64,000 nt of DNA from Volvox africanus (GCA_030268105.1 BSDZ01000101.1:186001-250000), one strand, 5' to 3'. Shown: positions 23,807 through 38,235, numbered from the stretch's first letter. Notes: generated from the letters alone by a model not told the origin. Numbers and translations are program-made.

Positions 23807-23928
23807 TGTATGCGAATACATTTACATCATGCAGATTCATTCATATGTAATGCGTTCATCACAAAGCACTTCGACTCATAGGATCGCGTCGACCTACGCG
23901 TCGATGGGAAATGAACCGTAGCACAACA

Positions 23929-23933
23929 CTGGC
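23929..23933. repeat. Target site duplication, right copy (CTGGC)
   Basis: Directly follows the 5' LTR and matches 16451-16455. The array unit resumes here in the same phase (CTGGCAGCGCC). Confidence 0.97.
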
Positions 23934-24266
23934 AGCGCCACACGCTTGCAACACCAATGTCGCCATGGAAATGATATTAAAAATTATAAGTATTTAAGTT
24001 ATAATAATATGATAAGCTTGATTGATTGCGACCATACATTGTACATGTGTGTACTTCAAGGTGTGCATGGATACATGTATGGCCAGTCTGCGCCTGTGTA
24101 ATGAGAATGTGAGGTACAGGTGTGTACATGTAGAAGTGATGAGTAGTCATGTTTCATGTTGGATGACAGTGGGTTTTGAAGTGGGATGTGAAGTCGTTGT
24201 TATGCAGGTCTCGCAAACAGGTCTCGACGACAACTCTCCGCGGTGCCCTCCTCTTCACTCCGCGAG

Positions 24267-24339
24267 CGAGCCTACCAGGGATCGAACCTGGAATCTCCGG
24301 TTCCGTAGACCGGCGCTTTATCCATTAAGCCATAAGCCC
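24267..24339 (-). tRNA. tRNA-Arg(ACG), intact copy (unit 10)
   Basis: First tRNA right of the retrotransposon; its 3' end is 334 bp from the insertion point. Canonical structure with anticodon ACG, paired D stem (A23), intact B box, discriminator G. It shows none of the markers of unit 9: no G34, and the flank reads TACCCGCGCGC rather than TACCCACGCGC. Confidence 0.96.
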
Positions 24340-26003
24340 CATTCCGCATGCACCAGCGGCCCATCCCCATACCCTCATCCGTACCCGCGCGCACAGCATC
24401 ACCTACGTACATACATACCCACCGCTAAAGCTACAGCGCCCACACACCATCCTGCTCGATATTCAATCCAAGCATGCTGAAGTCTCATGTCTGACCGGGA
24501 CGAAGCACAGCGCGCGCAGGGAGGGAGGTGTTGTATCCCTCTTCACTGCTCATGCACTGATCTGCATGTCTCAACATGAAGTGCCAATGATGATGCGCTC
24601 ACGCAACAAGACAAACGCATCATGATGAGATTCAGGGACAGAGGAAGACTTTAGGAGGAGTGAAAGAGTCACAACTTCCGATCCAAAATATGAGATGCGG
24701 ACGTGATGGCTATCGGAGCGGAGTCCAGGCTGTTGTACCACGGTTCGATCGCTGCCCATGCAGAGGTAGACTCGAGTCCACCGAGGTATGAGCAGACATG
24801 GCATACGCAAACGAGTGTGACATATACGCGTATATCTAACTTGATTAACATTCCGCACCGCTACTTGTGGCATCGCGCTGTCAGTCACGTACGTTTGACT
24901 TATAGTCAACATCGATGCACGACACCATTATGGCATAATCCATCAAGTAATAATATTCGATATATTATTACATCATTCGTAGCATGGATAGGGCGTGCAC
25001 ACGGGTATGCGGTGATCGCGATGGTTCGTCGGCAACCAAGTATCAATATTCGGACTTCCGCACCTTGCATACGTTGTAACTGTATGCGACAATCCCATGA
25101 TTTATGCGACAATCATAAGAACACTTTGAAAGTCCTCACACTTGGGATCGGGATCCAGTGTGACTTGTACTGCACATCAGCATCGTGAGCATGATAGGTG
25201 CGAGGACGGACTAGCAAACGTGTCACCCATATTTGCACGCGGTGTATAGTGTCAATATCAAGACTTCCCGGCATTTATGCAGTGTGAATGGCGGAATATC
25301 AATATTCCGCCATTGTGTAGCTTAACCGCCATTGTCGTCACTACGATCATATCTCTTTCACACCATGACACTTATGCCTTCGTGACCATGGTGTAGATAG
25401 CATTAGTATTATTAATCAGTATAAGTCTACGTGCGCTCTAAGATAGTTATTCCGTGATGCGTACGCCAACTTGCCTTCACACAATATCTTGCACCTTGAG
25501 TCGCACTTCTCACACTGATGCATCGATCATGGATGTAAGCATGGATGTAATAATATAGCAAATGTTGTGGCGCACTTATCAAATTACGCCAATTATTGCC
25601 AAGCAACTACGTATGCCGGTTTGGTCCGCACATCATCAGATGTATATGCTGCAATATTGGTTATGCTGGCAGCGCCACACGCTTGCAACACCAATGTCGC
25701 CATGGAAATGATATTAAAAATTATAAGTATTTAAGTTATAATAATATGATAAGCTTGATTGATTGCGACCATACATTGTACATGTGTGTACTTCAAGGTG
25801 TGCATGGATACATGTATGGCCAGTCTGCGCCTGTGTAATGAGAATGTGAGGTACAGGTGTGTACATGTAGAAGTGATGAGTAGTCATGTTTCATGTTGGA
25901 TGACAGTGGGTTTTGAAGTGGGATGTGAAGTCGTTGTTATGCAGGTCTCGCAAACAGGTCTCGACGACAACTCTCCGCGGTGCCCTCCTCTTCACTCCGC
26001 GAG

Positions 26004-26076
26004 CGAGCCTACCAGGGATCGAACCTGGAATCTCCGGTTCCGTAGACCGGCGCTTTATCCATTAAGCCATAAGCCC
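26004..26076 (-). tRNA. tRNA-Arg(ACG), intact copy
   Basis: Same sequence as the gene at 24267-24339, with anticodon ACG and discriminator G. Confidence 0.96.
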
Positions 26077-27740
26077 CATTCCGCATGCACCAGCGGCCCA
26101 TCCCCATACCCTCATCCGTACCCGCGCGCACAGCATCACCTACGTACATACATACCCACCGCTAAAGCTACAGCGCCCACACACCATCCTGCTCGATATT
26201 CAATCCAAGCATGCTGAAGTCTCATGTCTGACCGGGACGAAGCACAGCGCGCGCAGGGAGGGAGGTGTTGTATCCCTCTTCACTGCTCATGCACTGATCT
26301 GCATGTCTCAACATGAAGTGCCAATGATGATGCGCTCACGCAACAAGACAAACGCATCATGATGAGATTCAGGGACAGAGGAAGACTTTAGGAGGAGTGA
26401 AAGAGTCACAACTTCCGATCCAAAATATGAGATGCGGACGTGATGGCTATCGGAGCGGAGTCCAGGCTGTTGTACCACGGTTCGATCGCTGCCCATGCAG
26501 AGGTAGACTCGAGTCCACCGAGGTATGAGCAGACATGGCATACGCAAACGAGTGTGACATATACGCGTATATCTAACTTGATTAACATTCCGCACCGCTA
26601 CTTGTGGCATCGCGCTGTCAGTCACGTACGTTTGACTTATAGTCAACATCGATGCACGACACCATTATGGCATAATCCATCAAGTAATAATATTCGATAT
26701 ATTATTACATCATTCGTAGCATGGATAGGGCGTGCACACGGGTATGCGGTGATCGCGATGGTTCGTCGGCAACCAAGTATCAATATTCGGACTTCCGCAC
26801 CTTGCATACGTTGTAACTGTATGCGACAATCCCATGATTTATGCGACAATCATAAGAACACTTTGAAAGTCCTCACACTTGGGATCGGGATCCAGTGTGA
26901 CTTGTACTGCACATCAGCATCGTGAGCATGATAGGTGCGAGGACGGACTAGCAAACGTGTCACCCATATTTGCACGCGGTGTATAGTGTCAATATCAAGA
27001 CTTCCCGGCATTTATGCAGTGTGAATGGCGGAATATCAATATTCCGCCATTGTGTAGCTTAACCGCCATTGTCGTCACTACGATCATATCTCTTTCACAC
27101 CATGACACTTATGCCTTCGTGACCATGGTGTAGATAGCATTAGTATTATTAATCAGTATAAGTCTACGTGCGCTCTAAGATAGTTATTCCGTGATGCGTA
27201 CGCCAACTTGCCTTCACACAATATCTTGCACCTTGAGTCGCACTTCTCACACTGATGCATCGATCATGGATGTAAGCATGGATGTAATAATATAGCAAAT
27301 GTTGTGGCGCACTTATCAAATTACGCCAATTATTGCCAAGCAACTACGTATGCCGGTTTGGTCCGCACATCATCAGATGTATATGCTGCAATATTGGTTA
27401 TGCTGGCAGCGCCACACGCTTGCAACACCAATGTCGCCATGGAAATGATATTAAAAATTATAAGTATTTAAGTTATAATAATATGATAAGCTTGATTGAT
27501 TGCGACCATACATTGTACATGTGTGTACTTCAAGGTGTGCATGGATACATGTATGGCCAGTCTGCGCCTGTGTAATGAGAATGTGAGGTACAGGTGTGTA
27601 CATGTAGAAGTGATGAGTAGTCATGTTTCATGTTGGATGACAGTGGGTTTTGAAGTGGGATGTGAAGTCGTTGTTATGCAGGTCTCGCAAACAGGTCTCG
27701 ACGACAACTCTCCGCGGTGCCCTCCTCTTCACTCCGCGAG

Positions 27741-27813
27741 CGAGCCTACCAGGGATCGAACCTGGAATCTCCGGTTCCGTAGACCGGCGCTTTATCCATT
27801 AAGCCATAAGCCC
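27741..27813 (-). tRNA. tRNA-Arg(ACG), intact copy
   Basis: Same gene sequence as 24267-24339. The next spacer carries a C-to-A change at 28754 (TTATGAAGTG), seen again at 35702. Confidence 0.96.
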
Positions 27814-29477
27814 CATTCCGCATGCACCAGCGGCCCATCCCCATACCCTCATCCGTACCCGCGCGCACAGCATCACCTACGTACATACATACCCACCGCT
27901 AAAGCTACAGCGCCCACACACCATCCTGCTCGATATTCAATCCAAGCATGCTGAAGTCTCATGTCTGACCGGGACGAAGCACAGCGCGCGCAGGGAGGGA
28001 GGTGTTGTATCCCTCTTCACTGCTCATGCACTGATCTGCATGTCTCAACATGAAGTGCCAATGATGATGCGCTCACGCAACAAGACAAACGCATCATGAT
28101 GAGATTCAGGGACAGAGGAAGACTTTAGGAGGAGTGAAAGAGTCACAACTTCCGATCCAAAATATGAGATGCGGACGTGATGGCTATCGGAGCGGAGTCC
28201 AGGCTGTTGTACCACGGTTCGATCGCTGCCCATGCAGAGGTAGACTCGAGTCCACCGAGGTATGAGCAGACATGGCATACGCAAACGAGTGTGACATATA
28301 CGCGTATATCTAACTTGATTAACATTCCGCACCGCTACTTGTGGCATCGCGCTGTCAGTCACGTACGTTTGACTTATAGTCAACATCGATGCACGACACC
28401 ATTATGGCATAATCCATCAAGTAATAATATTCGATATATTATTACATCATTCGTAGCATGGATAGGGCGTGCACACGGGTATGCGGTGATCGCGATGGTT
28501 CGTCGGCAACCAAGTATCAATATTCGGACTTCCGCACCTTGCATACGTTGTAACTGTATGCGACAATCCCATGATTTATGCGACAATCATAAGAACACTT
28601 TGAAAGTCCTCACACTTGGGATCGGGATCCAGTGTGACTTGTACTGCACATCAGCATCGTGAGCATGATAGGTGCGAGGACGGACTAGCAAACGTGTCAC
28701 CCATATTTGCACGCGGTGTATAGTGTCAATATCAAGACTTCCCGGCATTTATGAAGTGTGAATGGCGGAATATCAATATTCCGCCATTGTGTAGCTTAAC
28801 CGCCATTGTCGTCACTACGATCATATCTCTTTCACACCATGACACTTATGCCTTCGTGACCATGGTGTAGATAGCATTAGTATTATTAATCAGTATAAGT
28901 CTACGTGCGCTCTAAGATAGTTATTCCGTGATGCGTACGCCAACTTGCCTTCACACAATATCTTGCACCTTGAGTCGCACTTCTCACACTGATGCATCGA
29001 TCATGGATGTAAGCATGGATGTAATAATATAGCAAATGTTGTGGCGCACTTATCAAATTACGCCAATTATTGCCAAGCAACTACGTATGCCGGTTTGGTC
29101 CGCACATCATCAGATGTATATGCTGCAATATTGGTTATGCTGGCAGCGCCACACGCTTGCAACACCAATGTCGCCATGGAAATGATATTAAAAATTATAA
29201 GTATTTAAGTTATAATAATATGATAAGCTTGATTGATTGCGACCATACATTGTACATGTGTGTACTTCAAGGTGTGCATGGATACATGTATGGCCAGTCT
29301 GCGCCTGTGTAATGAGAATGTGAGGTACAGGTGTGTACATGTAGAAGTGATGAGTAGTCATGTTTCATGTTGGATGACAGTGGGTTTTGAAGTGGGATGT
29401 GAAGTCGTTGTTATGCAGGTCTCGCAAACAGGTCTCGACGACAACTCTCCGCGGTGCCCTCCTCTTCACTCCGCGAG

Positions 29478-29550
29478 CGAGCCTACCAGGGATCGAACCT
29501 GGAATCTCCGGTTCCGTAGACCGGCGCTTTATCCATTAAGCCATAAGCCC
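29478..29550 (-). tRNA. tRNA-Arg(ACG), intact copy
   Basis: Same gene sequence as 24267-24339. A private G-to-T change lies upstream of the gene at 29927. Confidence 0.96.
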
Positions 29551-31214
29551 CATTCCGCATGCACCAGCGGCCCATCCCCATACCCTCATCCGTACCCGCG
29601 CGCACAGCATCACCTACGTACATACATACCCACCGCTAAAGCTACAGCGCCCACACACCATCCTGCTCGATATTCAATCCAAGCATGCTGAAGTCTCATG
29701 TCTGACCGGGACGAAGCACAGCGCGCGCAGGGAGGGAGGTGTTGTATCCCTCTTCACTGCTCATGCACTGATCTGCATGTCTCAACATGAAGTGCCAATG
29801 ATGATGCGCTCACGCAACAAGACAAACGCATCATGATGAGATTCAGGGACAGAGGAAGACTTTAGGAGGAGTGAAAGAGTCACAACTTCCGATCCAAAAT
29901 ATGAGATGCGGACGTGATGGCTATCGTAGCGGAGTCCAGGCTGTTGTACCACGGTTCGATCGCTGCCCATGCAGAGGTAGACTCGAGTCCACCGAGGTAT
30001 GAGCAGACATGGCATACGCAAACGAGTGTGACATATACGCGTATATCTAACTTGATTAACATTCCGCACCGCTACTTGTGGCATCGCGCTGTCAGTCACG
30101 TACGTTTGACTTATAGTCAACATCGATGCACGACACCATTATGGCATAATCCATCAAGTAATAATATTCGATATATTATTACATCATTCGTAGCATGGAT
30201 AGGGCGTGCACACGGGTATGCGGTGATCGCGATGGTTCGTCGGCAACCAAGTATCAATATTCGGACTTCCGCACCTTGCATACGTTGTAACTGTATGCGA
30301 CAATCCCATGATTTATGCGACAATCATAAGAACACTTTGAAAGTCCTCACACTTGGGATCGGGATCCAGTGTGACTTGTACTGCACATCAGCATCGTGAG
30401 CATGATAGGTGCGAGGACGGACTAGCAAACGTGTCACCCATATTTGCACGCGGTGTATAGTGTCAATATCAAGACTTCCCGGCATTTATGCAGTGTGAAT
30501 GGCGGAATATCAATATTCCGCCATTGTGTAGCTTAACCGCCATTGTCGTCACTACGATCATATCTCTTTCACACCATGACACTTATGCCTTCGTGACCAT
30601 GGTGTAGATAGCATTAGTATTATTAATCAGTATAAGTCTACGTGCGCTCTAAGATAGTTATTCCGTGATGCGTACGCCAACTTGCCTTCACACAATATCT
30701 TGCACCTTGAGTCGCACTTCTCACACTGATGCATCGATCATGGATGTAAGCATGGATGTAATAATATAGCAAATGTTGTGGCGCACTTATCAAATTACGC
30801 CAATTATTGCCAAGCAACTACGTATGCCGGTTTGGTCCGCACATCATCAGATGTATATGCTGCAATATTGGTTATGCTGGCAGCGCCACACGCTTGCAAC
30901 ACCAATGTCGCCATGGAAATGATATTAAAAATTATAAGTATTTAAGTTATAATAATATGATAAGCTTGATTGATTGCGACCATACATTGTACATGTGTGT
31001 ACTTCAAGGTGTGCATGGATACATGTATGGCCAGTCTGCGCCTGTGTAATGAGAATGTGAGGTACAGGTGTGTACATGTAGAAGTGATGAGTAGTCATGT
31101 TTCATGTTGGATGACAGTGGGTTTTGAAGTGGGATGTGAAGTCGTTGTTATGCAGGTCTCGCAAACAGGTCTCGACGACAACTCTCCGCGGTGCCCTCCT
31201 CTTCACTCCGCGAG

Positions 31215-31287
31215 CGAGCCTACCAGGGATCGAACCTGGAATCTCCGGTTCCGTAGACCGGCGCTTTATCCATTAAGCCATAAGCCC
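31215..31287 (-). tRNA. tRNA-Arg(ACG), intact copy
   Basis: Same gene sequence as 24267-24339. Confidence 0.96.
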
Positions 31288-32951
31288 CATTCCGCATGCA
31301 CCAGCGGCCCATCCCCATACCCTCATCCGTACCCGCGCGCACAGCATCACCTACGTACATACATACCCACCGCTAAAGCTACAGCGCCCACACACCATCC
31401 TGCTCGATATTCAATCCAAGCATGCTGAAGTCTCATGTCTGACCGGGACGAAGCACAGCGCGCGCAGGGAGGGAGGTGTTGTATCCCTCTTCACTGCTCA
31501 TGCACTGATCTGCATGTCTCAACATGAAGTGCCAATGATGATGCGCTCACGCAACAAGACAAACGCATCATGATGAGATTCAGGGACAGAGGAAGACTTT
31601 AGGAGGAGTGAAAGAGTCACAACTTCCGATCCAAAATATGAGATGCGGACGTGATGGCTATCGGAGCGGAGTCCAGGCTGTTGTACCACGGTTCGATCGC
31701 TGCCCATGCAGAGGTAGACTCGAGTCCACCGAGGTATGAGCAGACATGGCATACGCAAACGAGTGTGACATATACGCGTATATCTAACTTGATTAACATT
31801 CCGCACCGCTACTTGTGGCATCGCGCTGTCAGTCACGTACGTTTGACTTATAGTCAACATCGATGCACGACACCATTATGGCATAATCCATCAAGTAATA
31901 ATATTCGATATATTATTACATCATTCGTAGCATGGATAGGGCGTGCACACGGGTATGCGGTGATCGCGATGGTTCGTCGGCAACCAAGTATCAATATTCG
32001 GACTTCCGCACCTTGCATACGTTGTAACTGTATGCGACAATCCCATGATTTATGCGACAATCATAAGAACACTTTGAAAGTCCTCACACTTGGGATCGGG
32101 ATCCAGTGTGACTTGTACTGCACATCAGCATCGTGAGCATGATAGGTGCGAGGACGGACTAGCAAACGTGTCACCCATATTTGCACGCGGTGTATAGTGT
32201 CAATATCAAGACTTCCCGGCATTTATGCAGTGTGAATGGCGGAATATCAATATTCCGCCATTGTGTAGCTTAACCGCCATTGTCGTCACTACGATCATAT
32301 CTCTTTCACACCATGACACTTATGCCTTCGTGACCATGGTGTAGATAGCATTAGTATTATTAATCAGTATAAGTCTACGTGCGCTCTAAGATAGTTATTC
32401 CGTGATGCGTACGCCAACTTGCCTTCACACAATATCTTGCACCTTGAGTCGCACTTCTCACACTGATGCATCGATCATGGATGTAAGCATGGATGTAATA
32501 ATATAGCAAATGTTGTGGCGCACTTATCAAATTACGCCAATTATTGCCAAGCAACTACGTATGCCGGTTTGGTCCGCACATCATCAGATGTATATGCTGC
32601 AATATTGGTTATGCTGGCAGCGCCACACGCTTGCAACACCAATGTCGCCATGGAAATGATATTAAAAATTATAAGTATTTAAGTTATAATAATATGATAA
32701 GCTTGATTGATTGCGACCATACATTGTACATGTGTGTACTTCAAGGTGTGCATGGATACATGTATGGCCAGTCTGCGCCTGTGTAATGAGAATGTGAGGT
32801 ACAGGTGTGTACATGTAGAAGTGATGAGTAGTCATGTTTCATGTTGGATGACAGTGGGTTTTGAAGTGGGATGTGAAGTCGTTGTTATGCAGGTCTCGCA
32901 AACAGGTCTCGACGACAACTCTCCGCGGTGCCCTCCTCTTCACTCCGCGAG

Positions 32952-33024
32952 CGAGCCTACCAGGGATCGAACCTGGAATCTCCGGTTCCGTAGACCGGCG
33001 CTTTATCCATTAAGCCATAAGCCC
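32952..33024 (-). tRNA. tRNA-Arg(ACG), intact copy
   Basis: Same gene sequence as 24267-24339. Confidence 0.96.
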
Positions 33025-34688
33025 CATTCCGCATGCACCAGCGGCCCATCCCCATACCCTCATCCGTACCCGCGCGCACAGCATCACCTACGTACATACA
33101 TACCCACCGCTAAAGCTACAGCGCCCACACACCATCCTGCTCGATATTCAATCCAAGCATGCTGAAGTCTCATGTCTGACCGGGACGAAGCACAGCGCGC
33201 GCAGGGAGGGAGGTGTTGTATCCCTCTTCACTGCTCATGCACTGATCTGCATGTCTCAACATGAAGTGCCAATGATGATGCGCTCACGCAACAAGACAAA
33301 CGCATCATGATGAGATTCAGGGACAGAGGAAGACTTTAGGAGGAGTGAAAGAGTCACAACTTCCGATCCAAAATATGAGATGCGGACGTGATGGCTATCG
33401 GAGCGGAGTCCAGGCTGTTGTACCACGGTTCGATCGCTGCCCATGCAGAGGTAGACTCGAGTCCACCGAGGTATGAGCAGACATGGCATACGCAAACGAG
33501 TGTGACATATACGCGTATATCTAACTTGATTAACATTCCGCACCGCTACTTGTGGCATCGCGCTGTCAGTCACGTACGTTTGACTTATAGTCAACATCGA
33601 TGCACGACACCATTATGGCATAATCCATCAAGTAATAATATTCGATATATTATTACATCATTCGTAGCATGGATAGGGCGTGCACACGGGTATGCGGTGA
33701 TCGCGATGGTTCGTCGGCAACCAAGTATCAATATTCGGACTTCCGCACCTTGCATACGTTGTAACTGTATGCGACAATCCCATGATTTATGCGACAATCA
33801 TAAGAACACTTTGAAAGTCCTCACACTTGGGATCGGGATCCAGTGTGACTTGTACTGCACATCAGCATCGTGAGCATGATAGGTGCGAGGACGGACTAGC
33901 AAACGTGTCACCCATATTTGCACGCGGTGTATAGTGTCAATATCAAGACTTCCCGGCATTTATGCAGTGTGAATGGCGGAATATCAATATTCCGCCATTG
34001 TGTAGCTTAACCGCCATTGTCGTCACTACGATCATATCTCTTTCACACCATGACACTTATGCCTTCGTGACCATGGTGTAGATAGCATTAGTATTATTAA
34101 TCAGTATAAGTCTACGTGCGCTCTAAGATAGTTATTCCGTGATGCGTACGCCAACTTGCCTTCACACAATATCTTGCACCTTGAGTCGCACTTCTCACAC
34201 TGATGCATCGATCATGGATGTAAGCATGGATGTAATAATATAGCAAATGTTGTGGCGCACTTATCAAATTACGCCAATTATTGCCAAGCAACTACGTATG
34301 CCGGTTTGGTCCGCACATCATCAGATGTATATGCTGCAATATTGGTTATGCTGGCAGCGCCACACGCTTGCAACACCAATGTCGCCATGGAAATGATATT
34401 AAAAATTATAAGTATTTAAGTTATAATAATATGATAAGCTTGATTGATTGCGACCATACATTGTACATGTGTGTACTTCAAGGTGTGCATGGATACATGT
34501 ATGGCCAGTCTGCGCCTGTGTAATGAGAATGTGAGGTACAGGTGTGTACATGTAGAAGTGATGAGTAGTCATGTTTCATGTTGGATGACAGTGGGTTTTG
34601 AAGTGGGATGTGAAGTCGTTGTTATGCAGGTCTCGCAAACAGGTCTCGACGACAACTCTCCGCGGTGCCCTCCTCTTCACTCCGCGAG

Positions 34689-34761
34689 CGAGCCTACCAG
34701 GGATCGAACCTGGAATCTCCGGTTCCGTAGACCGGCGCTTTATCCATTAAGCCATAAGCCC
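34689..34761 (-). tRNA. tRNA-Arg(ACG), intact copy
   Basis: Same gene sequence as 24267-24339. The next spacer has the rare variant at 35702 that matches 28754, four units earlier. Confidence 0.96.
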
Positions 34762-36425
34762 CATTCCGCATGCACCAGCGGCCCATCCCCATACCCTCAT
34801 CCGTACCCGCGCGCACAGCATCACCTACGTACATACATACCCACCGCTAAAGCTACAGCGCCCACACACCATCCTGCTCGATATTCAATCCAAGCATGCT
34901 GAAGTCTCATGTCTGACCGGGACGAAGCACAGCGCGCGCAGGGAGGGAGGTGTTGTATCCCTCTTCACTGCTCATGCACTGATCTGCATGTCTCAACATG
35001 AAGTGCCAATGATGATGCGCTCACGCAACAAGACAAACGCATCATGATGAGATTCAGGGACAGAGGAAGACTTTAGGAGGAGTGAAAGAGTCACAACTTC
35101 CGATCCAAAATATGAGATGCGGACGTGATGGCTATCGGAGCGGAGTCCAGGCTGTTGTACCACGGTTCGATCGCTGCCCATGCAGAGGTAGACTCGAGTC
35201 CACCGAGGTATGAGCAGACATGGCATACGCAAACGAGTGTGACATATACGCGTATATCTAACTTGATTAACATTCCGCACCGCTACTTGTGGCATCGCGC
35301 TGTCAGTCACGTACGTTTGACTTATAGTCAACATCGATGCACGACACCATTATGGCATAATCCATCAAGTAATAATATTCGATATATTATTACATCATTC
35401 GTAGCATGGATAGGGCGTGCACACGGGTATGCGGTGATCGCGATGGTTCGTCGGCAACCAAGTATCAATATTCGGACTTCCGCACCTTGCATACGTTGTA
35501 ACTGTATGCGACAATCCCATGATTTATGCGACAATCATAAGAACACTTTGAAAGTCCTCACACTTGGGATCGGGATCCAGTGTGACTTGTACTGCACATC
35601 AGCATCGTGAGCATGATAGGTGCGAGGACGGACTAGCAAACGTGTCACCCATATTTGCACGCGGTGTATAGTGTCAATATCAAGACTTCCCGGCATTTAT
35701 GAAGTGTGAATGGCGGAATATCAATATTCCGCCATTGTGTAGCTTAACCGCCATTGTCGTCACTACGATCATATCTCTTTCACACCATGACACTTATGCC
35801 TTCGTGACCATGGTGTAGATAGCATTAGTATTATTAATCAGTATAAGTCTACGTGCGCTCTAAGATAGTTATTCCGTGATGCGTACGCCAACTTGCCTTC
35901 ACACAATATCTTGCACCTTGAGTCGCACTTCTCACACTGATGCATCGATCATGGATGTAAGCATGGATGTAATAATATAGCAAATGTTGTGGCGCACTTA
36001 TCAAATTACGCCAATTATTGCCAAGCAACTACGTATGCCGGTTTGGTCCGCACATCATCAGATGTATATGCTGCAATATTGGTTATGCTGGCAGCGCCAC
36101 ACGCTTGCAACACCAATGTCGCCATGGAAATGATATTAAAAATTATAAGTATTTAAGTTATAATAATATGATAAGCTTGATTGATTGCGACCATACATTG
36201 TACATGTGTGTACTTCAAGGTGTGCATGGATACATGTATGGCCAGTCTGCGCCTGTGTAATGAGAATGTGAGGTACAGGTGTGTACATGTAGAAGTGATG
36301 AGTAGTCATGTTTCATGTTGGATGACAGTGGGTTTTGAAGTGGGATGTGAAGTCGTTGTTATGCAGGTCTCGCAAACAGGTCTCGACGACAACTCTCCGC
36401 GGTGCCCTCCTCTTCACTCCGCGAG

Positions 36426-36498
36426 CGAGCCTACCAGGGATCGAACCTGGAATCTCCGGTTCCGTAGACCGGCGCTTTATCCATTAAGCCATAAGCCC
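36426..36498 (-). tRNA. tRNA-Arg(ACG), intact copy
   Basis: Same gene sequence as 24267-24339. Confidence 0.96.
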
Positions 36499-38162
36499 CA
36501 TTCCGCATGCACCAGCGGCCCATCCCCATACCCTCATCCGTACCCGCGCGCACAGCATCACCTACGTACATACATACCCACCGCTAAAGCTACAGCGCCC
36601 ACACACCATCCTGCTCGATATTCAATCCAAGCATGCTGAAGTCTCATGTCTGACCGGGACGAAGCACAGCGCGCGCAGGGAGGGAGGTGTTGTATCCCTC
36701 TTCACTGCTCATGCACTGATCTGCATGTCTCAACATGAAGTGCCAATGATGATGCGCTCACGCAACAAGACAAACGCATCATGATGAGATTCAGGGACAG
36801 AGGAAGACTTTAGGAGGAGTGAAAGAGTCACAACTTCCGATCCAAAATATGAGATGCGGACGTGATGGCTATCGGAGCGGAGTCCAGGCTGTTGTACCAC
36901 GGTTCGATCGCTGCCCATGCAGAGGTAGACTCGAGTCCACCGAGGTATGAGCAGACATGGCATACGCAAACGAGTGTGACATATACGCGTATATCTAACT
37001 TGATTAACATTCCGCACCGCTACTTGTGGCATCGCGCTGTCAGTCACGTACGTTTGACTTATAGTCAACATCGATGCACGACACCATTATGGCATAATCC
37101 ATCAAGTAATAATATTCGATATATTATTACATCATTCGTAGCATGGATAGGGCGTGCACACGGGTATGCGGTGATCGCGATGGTTCGTCGGCAACCAAGT
37201 ATCAATATTCGGACTTCCGCACCTTGCATACGTTGTAACTGTATGCGACAATCCCATGATTTATGCGACAATCATAAGAACACTTTGAAAGTCCTCACAC
37301 TTGGGATCGGGATCCAGTGTGACTTGTACTGCACATCAGCATCGTGAGCATGATAGGTGCGAGGACGGACTAGCAAACGTGTCACCCATATTTGCACGCG
37401 GTGTATAGTGTCAATATCAAGACTTCCCGGCATTTATGCAGTGTGAATGGCGGAATATCAATATTCCGCCATTGTGTAGCTTAACCGCCATTGTCGTCAC
37501 TACGATCATATCTCTTTCACACCATGACACTTATGCCTTCGTGACCATGGTGTAGATAGCATTAGTATTATTAATCAGTATAAGTCTACGTGCGCTCTAA
37601 GATAGTTATTCCGTGATGCGTACGCCAACTTGCCTTCACACAATATCTTGCACCTTGAGTCGCACTTCTCACACTGATGCATCGATCATGGATGTAAGCA
37701 TGGATGTAATAATATAGCAAATGTTGTGGCGCACTTATCAAATTACGCCAATTATTGCCAAGCAACTACGTATGCCGGTTTGGTCCGCACATCATCAGAT
37801 GTATATGCTGCAATATTGGTTATGCTGGCAGCGCCACACGCTTGCAACACCAATGTCGCCATGGAAATGATATTAAAAATTATAAGTATTTAAGTTATAA
37901 TAATATGATAAGCTTGATTGATTGCGACCATACATTGTACATGTGTGTACTTCAAGGTGTGCATGGATACATGTATGGCCAGTCTGCGCCTGTGTAATGA
38001 GAATGTGAGGTACAGGTGTGTACATGTAGAAGTGATGAGTAGTCATGTTTCATGTTGGATGACAGTGGGTTTTGAAGTGGGATGTGAAGTCGTTGTTATG
38101 CAGGTCTCGCAAACAGGTCTCGACGACAACTCTCCGCGATACCCTCCTCTTCACTCCGCGAG

Positions 38163-38235
38163 CGAGCCTACCAGGGATCGAACCTGGAATCTCCGGTTCC
38201 GTAGACCGGCGCTTTATCCATTAAGCCATAAGCCC
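38163..38235 (-). tRNA. tRNA-Arg(ACG), intact copy
   Basis: Same gene sequence as 24267-24339. Two private G-to-A changes (38139, 38141) lie just beyond its 3' end. Confidence 0.96.

Larger units (their letters stand above)
16456..23928 (-). mobile_element. Complete Ty3/gypsy chromovirus LTR retrotransposon
   Basis: 7473-bp element in minus orientation. In element order: 5' LTR 23104-23928, primer binding site about 23083-23100, leader to 22638, gag 21402-22637, in-frame UAG, pol 17340-21401, polypurine tract 17286-17295, 3' LTR 16456-17280. Flanked by a 5-bp target duplication. The protease-RT-RNase H-integrase order places it in Ty3/gypsy (Metaviridae), and the C-terminal chromodomain makes it a chromovirus. 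The two LTRs look identical on reading and both frames are open, so insertion is recent and the copy may be active. Intact array units on both sides show it entered a pre-existing array. Confidence 0.97.
23104..23928 (-). repeat. 5' LTR (825 bp)
   Basis: Same length as the 3' LTR with no difference seen. It carries the promoter for the genomic RNA. The element reads from 23928 towards 23104. The LTR/array junction is exact: ...GCACAACA then CTGGC. Confidence 0.96.
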
